Assembly (NCBI RefSeq): GCF_000718165.1
Contig: NZ_JOEY01000008.1
Location: forward strand, 1-64,000
Reading direction: 5' to 3'
Length of the DNA: 64,000 bases
DNA from: Streptomyces fulvoviolaceus
GTDB lineage: Bacteria; Actinomycetota; Actinomycetes; Streptomycetales; Streptomycetaceae
Within the stretch, counting starts at the first letter, position 1; every line of letters starts with the position of its first letter. Shown here in pieces: positions 25,599 to 34,725 of the stretch. The notes under the pieces are model-generated. The model had not been told where the DNA came from and searched no databases. It was given only the letters and a program-made list of their open reading frames with translations. The position numbers were made by a program, and so were the translations under genes.

Positions 25599-27163
25599 TG
25601 TCCTCACTGACCGACCTCCCGGACACCGAGTCCCCGGACAAACGCACGTCGAGCCGCATCGACCGGGTGCTGTCCCTGATCGAGCGGGCGGGCAACGCAC
25701 TGCCCAACCCGATCGTCCTGTTCACCGCCCTCTTCGTGCTGCTGGCCGTCATCTCCACCGCGCTCGCGCTGGCCGACGTGACCGTCACGGTCCCCGGCAC
25801 CGACGACACCAAGGCCATCACCGGGCTGTTCACGGGCGAAGGCGTGCGCTGGCTGACGGAGAACCTCGTCACCAACTTCGCGACCTTCCCGCCCATCGCC
25901 GCCGTACTGCTGATGATCATGGCGGTGGGGGTCGCGGAGAAGGCCGGGCTCCTGGAGACCGTCATGCGGGCCACGCTGGCCCGCGCGCCGCGTGCGCTGC
26001 TGCCGTATCTGGTGGCGCTGGTCGCCTGTCAGGCGCACATGATCAGTGACGTCGCCTCGATCGTGCTCCCGCCGCTGGCGGCCGTGGTCTTCAAGAGCGC
26101 GGGGCGCCATCCGGTGGCGGGTCTGATCGGCGGTTTCGCGTGCGTCGGCGCCGGCTATGCCGCCGGGTTCACGATCGGCTCGCTGGACGCCCTCTACATA
26201 GGCATCACCCAGCAGGCGGCCTCGGTCCTGCCGGCCGCCCAGGACCTCGACCTGAACTTGCTGATCAACTACTTCTTCACCGCGTCGAGCAGCCTGGTGC
26301 TGGGCCTGCTGGGCGGCTTCCTCATCAGCCGCGTCCTCGAACCGCGCCTCGGTACGTACGAGTCCTCCGCCGACGAACCCGAGTCGGAGGACCTCACCCT
26401 GACTCCGGTCCAGCGTCGGGGGCTGCTGCTCACCGCGCTGGTCGTCGTGCTCTACGCGGGCGCGGTCCTGTCCCTGTGGCTGCCCGACGGTGCCCCGCTG
26501 CGCGGCGAGGGCGGGGCGCTCGTGCCCTCGCCGCTGCTCACCGGCATCGTCCCGGCGCTGTTCGGGGCGTTCCTGCTGGCCGGGCTGGCCTACGGCTTCA
26601 CGGTCAAGTCGCTGACCGGTTCCGAGGGTGTGGTCGGTGCGATGTCCGACTCGGTGAAGAACATGTCGGGCTACATCGTGCTGATGTTCGTCGCCGCGCA
26701 GGTCATCGCCCTGTTCAACTGGTCCAACGTGGGCGTCCTGCTGGCCGTGAAGGCAGCGGCGGGCCTGGACGCCATCGGCCTGACCGGCTTCTGGGCGCTG
26801 GTCGCGTTCGTCCTCCTGGTGGCCTGCCTCAACCTGTTCATCGTCTCCGGGTCGGCCCTGTGGTCGCTGGTCGGACCGGTGTTCGTGCCGGCCTTCATGC
26901 TGCTCGGCATGAGCCCGGCCCTCAGCCAGGCGGCCTTCCGCATCGGCGACTCGGCCACCGGCATCATCACGCCGATGAACCCGTACGTCTTCCTGCTCCT
27001 CGCCCTGCTGCGCCGGTACGAACCGGAGGCCCGCCTGGGCACGCTCATCTCCCGGCTGGCGATCTTCACGGTGCCGTTCCTGGTGGTCTGGCTGGCGATC
27101 CTGGGGATCTTCTACGGCTTCGATCTGCCGCTCGGTCCGGGCGCCCACATCAGCCTCAAGTGA
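25598..27163 (+). CDS. AbgT family transporter
   Basis: ATG 25598 overlaps the upstream TGA by one base; longer in-frame readings upstream are shadows. The 521-residue membrane protein has about a dozen hydrophobic segments. AbgT-family marks include NALPNPIVLFTALFVLLAVI near residue 33, QAHMISDVASIVLPPLAAVV, NMSGYIVLMFVAAQVIALFN and GDSATGIITPMNPYVFLLLA. Members are ion-driven carriers, for p-aminobenzoyl-glutamate in E. coli and for sulfonamides in some others. Pairing with an amidohydrolase suggests uptake and cleavage of an amide such as an acylated amino acid or folate fragment. Confidence 0.9.
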   Translation: MSSLTDLPDTESPDKRTSSRIDRVLSLIERAGNALPNPIVLFTALFVLLAVISTALALADVTVTVPGTDDTKAITGLFTGEGVRWLTENLVTNFATFPPIAAVLLMIMAVGVAEKAGLLETVMRATLARAPRALLPYLVALVACQAHMISDVASIVLPPLAAVVFKSAGRHPVAGLIGGFACVGAGYAAGFTIGSLDALYIGITQQAASVLPAAQDLDLNLLINYFFTASSSLVLGLLGGFLISRVLEPRLGTYESSADEPESEDLTLTPVQRRGLLLTALVVVLYAGAVLSLWLPDGAPLRGEGGALVPSPLLTGIVPALFGAFLLAGLAYGFTVKSLTGSEGVVGAMSDSVKNMSGYIVLMFVAAQVIALFNWSNVGVLLAVKAAAGLDAIGLTGFWALVAFVLLVACLNLFIVSGSALWSLVGPVFVPAFMLLGMSPALSQAAFRIGDSATGIITPMNPYVFLLLALLRRYEPEARLGTLISRLAIFTVPFLVVWLAILGIFYGFDLPLGPGAHISLK

Positions 27164-27168
27164 GCGGG

Positions 27169-27696
27169 TTACGCGGCCGCAGTCCATTCCAGTACGACCT
27201 TGGCGAACTCCCCGGGCAACTGCTCGGGGAGTGGCATGAGTCCGCCCGACAGGACCCGGGTTTCATAGCCCCGCACGGCCACATGGCCCTCCTCCACGCG
27301 GTCCAGGACAGTCAGCGCGTCGACCATGAACCGGGTGAGCGCGGCTTCCTCGTCCACGGGCTTGCGCTCTGCCGCCGTACGCCTCTTCTCGTCGTCGATG
27401 AAAGGCGTGGCGGAGAGGAGGAGGCTCGCGACGCGGTCCTGGAGGCGGGCGGCGAGTTCCACGGCGATCACACCGCCGGTGTGGTGGCCGACGAGGTGGA
27501 AGCGGTCCAGGCCGAGCGCGTCGACCGGGCGGAGGGCGGGCCCGTGGGTGAGTTCGACGACCCGGTGGCCCAGGAGGTAGTGCGGTCCGTACGACTCGGC
27601 CTGCCCGACCAGGTGCGCCACCAGGTCGTGGCCGCGCACCGCCGGCAACCCGGCGATGTCGAAGATTGTTCTCAACGAGGAGTGGTGCCACCGCAT
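27169..27696 (-). pseudogene. Chimeric remnant: thioredoxin-reductase-like fragment joined to alpha/beta hydrolase fragments
   Basis: The 175-codon frame reads as pieces of two unrelated families. Residues about 12-50 (IFDIAGLPAVRGHDLVAHL, ESYGPHYLLGHRVVEL) match the segment after the FAD-binding motif of ferredoxin-NADP/thioredoxin reductases. From about 58 (DALGLDRFHLVGHHTGGVIA, LLLSATPFIDDEKRRT) it matches the core of an alpha/beta hydrolase. Between PVDEEA and LTRFMVDALTVLD the hydrolase also appears to lack a stretch. Neither part is complete and no nucleotide-binding GxGxxG remains. It is best read as a deletion product frozen in frame. Confidence 0.65.
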
Positions 27697-27743
27697 GTAC
27701 GCTGAACGCGACTTGGCCGTCCTCGAGAAACGGGACCGACCTC

Positions 27744-28031
27744 ATGCGACTCGCCTTCACCGGCCGGGTGATCGAATGGCGCGGGCCCGCGCCGTACTAC
27801 TTCGTCCCCGTGCCGGACGCCGAGTCCGACGACATCCGCGAGGTGGCCGCGATGGCCACCTACGGCTGGGGTGTGATCCCGGTCGAGGCCCGCATCGGCG
27901 AGACCTCCTTCGAGACGTCCCTGTTCCCCAAGGACGGCGGCTACCTGCTGCCCCTCAAGAACGCCGTGCGCAAGCCGCAGGGCATCGCCGCGGGGGACGA
28001 CGTGAGCGTGCGGATGACCGTCCGCCTCTAG
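27744..28031 (+). CDS. DUF1905 domain-containing protein, 95 aa
   Basis: ATG 27744 (MRLAFTGRVIEWRGPAPYYF) gives a 95-residue beta-rich protein of the DUF1905 family. Conserved parts include YYFVPVP near the start, YGWGVIPVEARIGETSFETS, LFPKDGGYLLPLKNAVRK and DDVSVRMTVRL at the end. The family is a small beta-barrel of unknown function, often near YdeI-type proteins. An earlier in-frame start at 27666 would overlap the decayed gene and is not used. Confidence 0.88.
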   Translation: MRLAFTGRVIEWRGPAPYYFVPVPDAESDDIREVAAMATYGWGVIPVEARIGETSFETSLFPKDGGYLLPLKNAVRKPQGIAAGDDVSVRMTVRL

Positions 28032-28083
28032 GTCTCCGCTTCTAGGACTCCGCGCCGAGATCACGTGGACGTATTCTTCGACC

Positions 28084-29103
28084 GTGCCCGAGACCGAGCT
28101 GATGCAGCTTCCCGACATGCCGCTGCACGATCCGTTCGTCGTCGCCGACGACAGGACCCGCACCTACTACCTCTACACGTCCAACGACCCGACCGTGTCG
28201 GGCGTGGACGGCGTCGGCACGATGGTCTACCGCGGCCACGACCTGCGCGACTGGACGCGCCCCGTCGTGGTCTTCCTGACCGCCGAGCAGAACGGGATCT
28301 GGGCGGCCGACGGCGGCTGGGCACCGGAGGTGCACCAATACGGCGACAGGTACTACCTGTTCACCACGCTGCACGACCAGGACAAGCCGCTTCCCGTGCC
28401 ACCCGCCGATCAGTGGGGCACACCGTTCCAGATCGCCAACCACATGCGCGGCACGATCACCGCCGTGTCGGACTCACTCCTTGGCCCCTTCACCGTCGTC
28501 GATCCGTCCCGCCCCACCCCGCCCGCGAACCTGATGACCCTCGACGGGACGCTCCACGTCGACGAGTCAGGACAGCCGTGGATGGTGTACGCACACGAGT
28601 GGCTCCAGACCATCGACGGAACCATGGAAGCGATCCGGCTCGCTCCCGACCTGTCCGGGACGATCGGGGATCCGGTCTTCCTCTTCAAGGCCTCGGACGC
28701 GCCCTGGCTCGGCGAGCAGATCCCCGGCGGCGTACCGCACCAACTCGCGCCCTACATCACCGACGGCCCACAGCTCTACCGCACCCCTGACGGCTCGCTG
28801 CTCATGCTGTGGTCGACGTACGAGAAGAACGTGGCCGGCGAGGACGGCAGCATCAGCGGCGGCTATGTGCAGACCTACGCCGTCTCCAAGTCCGGTGCCG
28901 TCGAAGGCCCTTGGCAGCAGCGCCGGCCCCTGGTCCGCGAGGACAGCGGTCACGGCATGCTGTTCCACACCTTCGACGGCCACCTGATGATGATCCTCCA
29001 CCGCCCCTTCGAGAACGCCCGGGGGAAGCTGTACGAGATGGAGTTCCACGGGGACGAACTCCGTGTCCTGCGTCGGCGGGCCGACCTCGACGGTGGCGGA
29101 TGA
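28084..29103 (+). CDS. Glycoside hydrolase family 43-like protein
   Basis: The 339-residue protein has a five-bladed beta-propeller pattern. MPLHDPFVVADDRTRTYYLY contains the catalytic-base Asp16; GGWAPEVHQYGDRYYLFTT carries the conserved WAPE block (Glu82); DGTLHVDESGQPWMVYAHEW and TDGPQLYRTPDGSLLMLWST are later blades, and GHGMLFHTFDGHLMMILH the last. GH43 enzymes act on arabinan- or xylan-derived sugars. It has no signal peptide, so it would work on imported oligosaccharides. TATTCT at 28072-28077 lies seven bases before GTG 28084 and no ribosome-binding site is present, so the mRNA may be leaderless. Confidence 0.85.
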   Translation: MPETELMQLPDMPLHDPFVVADDRTRTYYLYTSNDPTVSGVDGVGTMVYRGHDLRDWTRPVVVFLTAEQNGIWAADGGWAPEVHQYGDRYYLFTTLHDQDKPLPVPPADQWGTPFQIANHMRGTITAVSDSLLGPFTVVDPSRPTPPANLMTLDGTLHVDESGQPWMVYAHEWLQTIDGTMEAIRLAPDLSGTIGDPVFLFKASDAPWLGEQIPGGVPHQLAPYITDGPQLYRTPDGSLLMLWSTYEKNVAGEDGSISGGYVQTYAVSKSGAVEGPWQQRRPLVREDSGHGMLFHTFDGHLMMILHRPFENARGKLYEMEFHGDELRVLRRRADLDGGG

Positions 29104-29134
29104 CGGCCCGCACCAGGCACGAGGGCCTGCCTCT

Positions 29135-30979
29135 TCAGTGCAGGTCGGCGCCGGCGGGGCTGTCGACGACGGGACTGTCGGCGACTGCCTCCTCGTCGAG
29201 GAAGCCGCCCGACTGGTGCTGCCAGAGCTTCGCGTAGGCGCCGTCCGACGCGAGCAATTCCTGGTGCGTGCCCTGCTCGACGATCCGTCCGCGGTCCAGG
29301 ACCACCAGGCGGTCCATGCCGGCGACCGTGCTCAGCCGGTGCGCCACCACCAGCGCCGTCCGCCTCTCCATGAGCCGCCACAGCGCCTCCTGGACGAGGA
29401 TCTCGCTCTCGGAGTCCAGGGCGCTGGTCGCCTCGTCGAGCAGCAGGATCGGCGCGTCGCGCAGGATGGCCCTGGCCAGGGCGACCCGTTGGCGCTGTCC
29501 GCCGGACAGCTTGACGCCGCGTTCACCCACCATGGTGTCGAAACCCTCCGGCAGTGCGTCGGCGAACTCCGTGACGTGCGCCGCCTCGGCCGCGCGGCGG
29601 ATCTCGGCGTCGGTGGCGTCCGGCCGAGCGAAGGCGATGTTGTCCCGCAGGGTGCGGTGGAACATCGCCGGGTCCTGGGGGACGTAGGCGATCAGGCCGC
29701 GCAGGTCGGCCTGGCGCATCCTGCTGATGTCCTGCCCTCCGATCAGGATCCGGCCCCCGTCGATGTCCGTCATCCGCAGCAGCAGCCGCGTCAGCGTGGT
29801 CTTGCCCCCGCCGGAGCGGCCCACGAGACCGATCTTCGTGCCGCTGGCCACGGCCAGGTCGAGGCCCTCGAAGAGCGGGTTTCCTCCCCGGTGCGCGAAG
29901 GTCACCCGCTCGAAGCGGACGTCGGCGGGCCCTTGTAGCAACGGCTCGGGCGACGCCGGGTCGAGCACGGTCGGCGGCACCCTCAGCAGTTCGGTGAACT
30001 GTGCGGCCTCCGTCATCGAGCTCTCCAGGCGGCGGTAGATCTGGTTGAACTCGAACATGATCTTCGTCGCGTTGGTGTAGTAGGTGAAGGCGACCACGAC
30101 CGCCTCCACACCGTGCTCGCCCCCGCCGATCGCGACCGCGAGCAGCAGGCCCAGGACGTTGGTCAGCACGGACATCGGCGCGACCAGCGTGTCGATGCGC
30201 AGGTTGCCGTAGTCCCACGACCTCAGCATCAGCCGTCGCGAGTGCGCGACGCGCATCCGGTGCTCGGCGGCCTCGCGTTCCTCGGCGGCGAACGCCCGGA
30301 CCGTCTCCATGTTCATCAGACTGTCGGCGACATGGCCCGACACCCGGGCGATCGCCTCCTCGCGCTGGTCGACGAGTGCCTGGCGGCGCCGGATGAGCGG
30401 CACGACGCACAGCGCCGTCAGCGCGATCATCACCAACAGCCCTACGACGAGCAGCGGTTCGTAGTGCCACAGCACCACCGACCCGAACAGCAGCGGTACG
30501 ACACTGCCCATGACGTTGAACGTCAGTGTGTCGATGAAGTCCTCGAAGCGGGAGGCGAAGCTCAGCACCCGCTTGGTCAGCGCCCCGGCGAAGTTGTCGT
30601 GGAAGAACCCGGCGTCCTTGGCGAACAGCTCGTCCATGCCGATCACGTAAAGGTGCTCGATGCCGTGGGCGTCGAGGCGGTTCAGACAGTGCAGCCCGAT
30701 GCGCCAGACGCCCTCCGACAGCAGCAGGACGCCGGCGAAACCGAGGACGTAGGGCAGCGTCGAATCGATGCTCATGTCGGCGTCGCCGGCGATGCGTCCG
30801 ATGAGCTTCGCGACGACCAGCGGCGCGATGTAGTTGAGGCCGATGTTGCCCAGCGCCGGGAGCAGCATCGCGGGCAGCGTCAGCCACCGGAGCCGGGCCA
30901 ACTCCCGTCCGTAGTAACGAAGCGCGAGGAGTACCGAGCCCCTGCGCGGCGGAATCTTGGGTGATTCGGGTAATCCCAT
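29135..30979 (-). CDS. ABC exporter (fused permease-ATPase, type I half-transporter)
   Basis: ATG 30979 (MGLPESPKIPPRRG) follows AGGATCGG. The 614 residues comprise an N-terminal six-helix transmembrane domain and a C-terminal ATPase. The transmembrane part includes WLTLPAMLLPALGNIGLNYI, VLGFAGVLLLSEGVWRIG and MGSVVPLLFGSVVLWHY. The ATPase has Walker A GLVGRSGGGKTT, LRGLIAYVPQDPAMFHRTLR, signature VKLSGGQRQRVALARAIL, Walker B APILLLDEATSALDSES and LVVAHRLSTV. It resembles MsbA/MdlB-type exporters of lipids, peptides or drugs and would act as a homodimer. It begins 116 bases after the type VII-like cluster ends, in the same direction, so co-transcription is possible but not shown. Confidence 0.93.
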   Translation of the reverse strand: MGLPESPKIPPRRGSVLLALRYYGRELARLRWLTLPAMLLPALGNIGLNYIAPLVVAKLIGRIAGDADMSIDSTLPYVLGFAGVLLLSEGVWRIGLHCLNRLDAHGIEHLYVIGMDELFAKDAGFFHDNFAGALTKRVLSFASRFEDFIDTLTFNVMGSVVPLLFGSVVLWHYEPLLVVGLLVMIALTALCVVPLIRRRQALVDQREEAIARVSGHVADSLMNMETVRAFAAEEREAAEHRMRVAHSRRLMLRSWDYGNLRIDTLVAPMSVLTNVLGLLLAVAIGGGEHGVEAVVVAFTYYTNATKIMFEFNQIYRRLESSMTEAAQFTELLRVPPTVLDPASPEPLLQGPADVRFERVTFAHRGGNPLFEGLDLAVASGTKIGLVGRSGGGKTTLTRLLLRMTDIDGGRILIGGQDISRMRQADLRGLIAYVPQDPAMFHRTLRDNIAFARPDATDAEIRRAAEAAHVTEFADALPEGFDTMVGERGVKLSGGQRQRVALARAILRDAPILLLDEATSALDSESEILVQEALWRLMERRTALVVAHRLSTVAGMDRLVVLDRGRIVEQGTHQELLASDGAYAKLWQHQSGGFLDEEAVADSPVVDSPAGADLH

Positions 30980-31062
30980 CCCGATCCTGTGTGTTCGTAC
31001 GGGCAGGCAAGGAAATGGGAGTGTCCCGCGACGGCATCCGCGGCGTCCAAGCGTTTTCCGGG

Positions 31063-31090
31063 CCGACAGAGAAATACCGACAGAGAAATA
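31063..31090. repeat. 14-bp perfect tandem duplication
   Basis: CCGACAGAGAAATA occurs twice without a gap (31063-31076 and 31077-31090), directly before the stop codon of the 31096-31959 gene. It is AT-richer than its surroundings. It may be a replication slippage scar or paired regulator half-sites upstream of the exporter gene. Confidence 0.6.
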
Positions 31091-31095
31091 CGGAG

Positions 31096-31959
31096 TCAGA
31101 AGCCGCCGGAGCGGAACTCGTCGTCGGAGTCCGTGGCCACAGCGGTGACGTTGTAGCGGTCGCCGCCCACGCCACGGCTGCCCTGGTCGTGGTTGTACTG
31201 GAACTTGAAGAGGTAGGTACCGGGGTCCAGCGTGTTGCCCGACTTCAGCGTCACCACGTAGTCCAGCTCGCTGCTGCTCCCTCCCGTGGCCACCGACACC
31301 TTGTCCCCGAGGCTGCTCCAGGTCCCGGTGCTGGAGACACCGCCGGTCTGGACGATCTTGACGACCACCTTGAGGCTGCTGAGGGGCTTCGTGGACTTCA
31401 CGGTGACGATGCTCTGGTCCCAATAGGCGTTGTCCTCGGACGTGTCCACGCTTCCGTCCGACCACAGGTAGCTGGTCGTCGACGAGGAGCTCCGATCCTC
31501 GTTGCTGCCGGTCGAGCCGGAGGTGCCTTCGGCGCTGTCGGTCGGGTCGGACTTCGGCGTCGACGCGCCCGCCCCCGCCCCCGCACCTGCGCCTGCGCCG
31601 CCGGACACGGGCACGTAGACGACCCCGGGGCTCTTCTCGCCGCTGTCCTCGTCCTTCTCCTTCTTGGACGGGGCGATTGACGGATTCTTCGCGGTGTCGG
31701 TGTGCTCCTTCTTCTGCGATGCCTCCTTGTCGGCCGCGGTGGTCACCTTGTCGGAGTCGCCGGCACTCCAGTCGATGGCGGAGACGACCGAGGCGGACCC
31801 GGCGATCACCAGGACCGCGGCCGCGGAGCCGCCGACCGCGTTCCAGACCCGGCGGCCGGGCAGGAAGCCCCGCAGCGGAGTGCGGGCCTTGCGGGCGAAC
31901 AGATCGGCGAACTCGCCTTCCTGGCGGTCACCTTGCTGGGGGTCGGGCGTGTGCGGCAT
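31096..31959 (-). CDS. Single-pass membrane protein with Gly/Ser linker and C-terminal beta domain (secretion-locus associated)
   Basis: This gene encodes 287 residues. A cytoplasmic N-terminus (FADLFARKARTPLRGFLPG) is followed by one membrane segment at about 40-62. Next comes an acidic/lysine-rich and GAGAGAG linker to about residue 170, then a predicted beta-sandwich exposed outside (SIVTVKSTKPLSSLKVVVKI; LDYVVTLKSGNTLDPGTYLF). I do not recognise the domain. It is the third gene of the operon that begins with the giant ADP-ribosyltransferase protein, 90 bases after the AAA gene. A surface-exposed accessory or docking role is inferred. Confidence 0.78.
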   Translation of the reverse strand: MPHTPDPQQGDRQEGEFADLFARKARTPLRGFLPGRRVWNAVGGSAAAVLVIAGSASVVSAIDWSAGDSDKVTTAADKEASQKKEHTDTAKNPSIAPSKKEKDEDSGEKSPGVVYVPVSGGAGAGAGAGAGASTPKSDPTDSAEGTSGSTGSNEDRSSSSTTSYLWSDGSVDTSEDNAYWDQSIVTVKSTKPLSSLKVVVKIVQTGGVSSTGTWSSLGDKVSVATGGSSSELDYVVTLKSGNTLDPGTYLFKFQYNHDQGSRGVGGDRYNVTAVATDSDDEFRSGGF

Positions 31960-32000
31960 GAAAGTCGGTCCTTACGCGGTCGTCCGCTGTGGGAAGTTGC

Positions 32001-32022
32001 GGGAAGTCAGTGGGAAGTCAGT
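32001..32022. repeat. 11-bp tandem duplication upstream of the membrane protein gene
   Basis: GGGAAGTCAGT is present twice in a row (32001-32022), with a third imperfect copy GGGAAGTTGCG at 31991. It lies in the 90-base gap between the AAA gene and the 31096-31959 gene. No promoter match was seen within it. Confidence 0.5.
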
Positions 32023-32049
32023 GGGTGCTGCGGGGTCGGAGGTCTGCGC

Positions 32050-34725
32050 TCACGGTGTCTGCGGGACGTCCTCCGGCCTCAGCGTCATCACGTCGGACTC
32101 CGAGACGTCCGACAGCTCGGCGACGCGGTACGCCTGACGCTCCGTCATGGCCTGGAACAGCTGGCGCGCGGTACGGCCGTTGCCGAACCCGCGTTCCCGG
32201 GGCATCGCGTCGAAGCGCGCGGTCAGCACCTCACGGGCTTCGGGGCCGAGTTCGTACTGGTGCTGTGCGGCCTGGTGCTCCACGATGCTGACCAGCTCGG
32301 CGCTGCCGTAGTCCTCGAAGAGGAGCGTGCGGTTGAAGCGCGAGGCCAGACCGGGGTTGGAGCGGACGAACGTCTCCATCTCCTTGAGGTATCCGGCGAC
32401 GATCACCACCACGTCGTCGCGGTGGTCCTCCATCAGCTTCAGCAGGGTGGCGATCGCCTCCTGGCCGAAGTCGTTCGAGCCGGCGTACTGGGTGAGGGAG
32501 TACGCCTCGTCGATGAACAGCACCCCGCCCCGGGCCTGTTGGAAGACGCGTGAGGTCTTCGGGCCGGTGTGGCCGACGTACTCGCCGACCAGGGCGGAGC
32601 GGTCGGCCTCGACCAGATGGCCGCGCTCCAGCAGGCCGACGGCGGCCAGGATCCGGCCGTAGAGCCGGGCGACGGTGGTCTTGCCGGTACCCGGGTTGCC
32701 GGTGAAGACGAGGTGGCGGCTGAGCGGGGGCGGGGCCAGGCCCATCTCCTCGCGGCGGCGCACCATCCGCATCAGCTTCACCAGGGACGAGACGTCCTGC
32801 TTGACGCGGTCCAGGCCGGCGAGGCCGTCGAGTTCGGCGAGCAGGTCCTCGATGGTGTCCTCGGAAGGTGCCTCGGTCTCCCGCGCGGTCGACTGCGGGT
32901 CCCCGCCCGGGCTTCCGGCGGCCGCCAGGGACTGGTCCGCGCCGGTCGGCAGGGACGGGTTCTTCACGTCCCGGGACAGGCAGTCGTCGAACACCGGCCG
33001 GGCGCCCTTCTCCAGGGCCACGTCCTCCTCGGTGTCCCGGACCAGACAGCCGCGCAGTACGGGTGCGCCGCCGGCCGACACGTGCAGCGCCGGGAAGGCC
33101 GCGCCGTCTCTGCCTGCGCCGGCGAAGACGCAGTCCTCGAAGGTGCCGCGGGCCTTCTCGCCGACGAACAGGCTGTTCTTGCCGGTCCGGGCCACCGTGA
33201 CGGACCTGACCCGGGGTTCGGCCCCCGGGCCCACCACCAGGCCGGAGCCGGCGGCGTCCCGTACCGTGCAGCCCTCGACGCTGGGCGTGGCGCGCTCCCC
33301 GATCACCAGGCCGGCCGTGCCGGTGCCGCTGATCCGGCAGTCCCGCAGCACCGGGGTCGTCCCGGTGCCGCAGGAGATCCCGGCCCGCTCGGCGTCCGTG
33401 ACGTCGCACTCCTCCAGGACCACCGTCCCGGTCGACTCGGTGGTGATCCCGGCCCGGCCGCGCACCACGGAAAGGCCGCGCATCCGTGCCTCGGCCGCGC
33501 TGTCGATCTGCACCCCGGACAGTCCGCAGTCCGTGATGCGGCCGCCCTCGACGGTGAGCCCGGCGCGGTCGGTGGCCCGGATCCCGTGCTCCGCCGTCGA
33601 TCCGATACGGCACGACGTGAGCGTCACCCGGGAGTCGTCGCAGGCGTGCACCGCGCTGAACGAGCACGCCGTCACGTCGCCGGCGGCCATGTGGACCTCG
33701 GAACGGTCGCCCGCCAGCAGACCGTTGGCCCGGCTGCCGGTCACCGATGTGCCCCCGGCGGTCAGCCGGGCGGAGCCGCGGGCCACCAGACCCGAACCGT
33801 GCGCCCGGTCCACCTGGCAGTCCACCAGCTCCACGCGGCTCTCGCCGTCCGCGCTCACACCCGGGCCCGAACCGTCCCGCAGACGGCAGTTGAGCAGAGT
33901 CACGTCCCCGGTTCCGGAGACGGCGACCCCGTCCGTGCCGGTGCGCAGGACATCGCAGCGGGCGAGCAGGACCCCGCCGTCCGTACTCTCCCGGTCCTCG
34001 GGACGTGGTGAACTGCCGAGTACGCGGATGCCCTCGCCGGCCGTCTCCTCCACCCGGCAGTCCAGCGCGGTGAGAGCCGCCTCGTCCTCCACCAGCAGCC
34101 CGCTGCGGCCGGGTCCGGAGATCCGGCAGTCGCGCAGCACGGCCCGGGCGTCGCCCCGTACCCGGACACCGGACCCGGTGACCCGCCGTACCGTCAGCTC
34201 CGTGGCCTCGGCGTCCGCCCCGGAGCCGATGACGACGCCGGTTCCCTGGACGTCCTCCACCACGACCCGGGTCAGCCGCGCCGAGCCGGTCGTGTTGACG
34301 TGCACCGCGGCCAGCCCCGCCCCCGACACCCGGCAGTCCGTCAGGGCGAGCGACGAGTCGCCGCCCGCCTCGACACGGCCACCGGATATCTCGCAGGCGT
34401 CCAGCTCCAGGTCCCCGGCGCCGACCAGGACTGCGGGCAGCGCCGGGTCCTGCCCGGTCAGGGCGATGCCCTCGACCCGTACGCCGGGGGCGGCAACCTC
34501 CAGTACGGGCCGCCCTGGGGACGCGGCCAGCAGCCGTACGGCGTGTTCCGGCCCGTCCTCCGGCAGCAGGTGCACCGTGCGGTCGACGAGCAGCTGTTCG
34601 ACGTACTCGCCCGGGGCGATACGGATCTCGTCGCCGTCGCGGGCGGCGCGCAGGGCAGAGGCGATGCTGCGGTGCGCGCCGCGTCCCTTGGGGGCGACCC
34701 GGTGCACGGTGGCGGTGGGGGTCAC
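32050..34725 (-). CDS. Right-handed beta-helix protein fused to an EccA/CbbX-like AAA ATPase
   Basis: GTG 34725 overlaps the stop of the giant gene (GTGA), giving 891 residues. Residues about 1-530 form a pectin-lyase-like beta-helix with some twenty-five repeats of the type DCRVSGAGLAAVHV, DCRISGPGRSGLLVEDEA, NCRLRDGSGPGVSADGES and DCRISGTGTAGLVIGERA. Residues about 590-891 are an AAA domain of the CbbX/EccA class: Walker A GNPGTGKTT with Lys682, Walker B GGVLFIDEAYSL, and GNGRTARQLFQAMTERQAYR near the end. EccA proteins are cytosolic ATPases of type VII secretion that handle substrates. The fused beta-helix probably recognises the giant partner. Confidence 0.9.
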   Translation of the reverse strand: MTPTATVHRVAPKGRGAHRSIASALRAARDGDEIRIAPGEYVEQLLVDRTVHLLPEDGPEHAVRLLAASPGRPVLEVAAPGVRVEGIALTGQDPALPAVLVGAGDLELDACEISGGRVEAGGDSSLALTDCRVSGAGLAAVHVNTTGSARLTRVVVEDVQGTGVVIGSGADAEATELTVRRVTGSGVRVRGDARAVLRDCRISGPGRSGLLVEDEAALTALDCRVEETAGEGIRVLGSSPRPEDRESTDGGVLLARCDVLRTGTDGVAVSGTGDVTLLNCRLRDGSGPGVSADGESRVELVDCQVDRAHGSGLVARGSARLTAGGTSVTGSRANGLLAGDRSEVHMAAGDVTACSFSAVHACDDSRVTLTSCRIGSTAEHGIRATDRAGLTVEGGRITDCGLSGVQIDSAAEARMRGLSVVRGRAGITTESTGTVVLEECDVTDAERAGISCGTGTTPVLRDCRISGTGTAGLVIGERATPSVEGCTVRDAAGSGLVVGPGAEPRVRSVTVARTGKNSLFVGEKARGTFEDCVFAGAGRDGAAFPALHVSAGGAPVLRGCLVRDTEEDVALEKGARPVFDDCLSRDVKNPSLPTGADQSLAAAGSPGGDPQSTARETEAPSEDTIEDLLAELDGLAGLDRVKQDVSSLVKLMRMVRRREEMGLAPPPLSRHLVFTGNPGTGKTTVARLYGRILAAVGLLERGHLVEADRSALVGEYVGHTGPKTSRVFQQARGGVLFIDEAYSLTQYAGSNDFGQEAIATLLKLMEDHRDDVVVIVAGYLKEMETFVRSNPGLASRFNRTLLFEDYGSAELVSIVEHQAAQHQYELGPEAREVLTARFDAMPRERGFGNGRTARQLFQAMTERQAYRVAELSDVSESDVMTLRPEDVPQTP

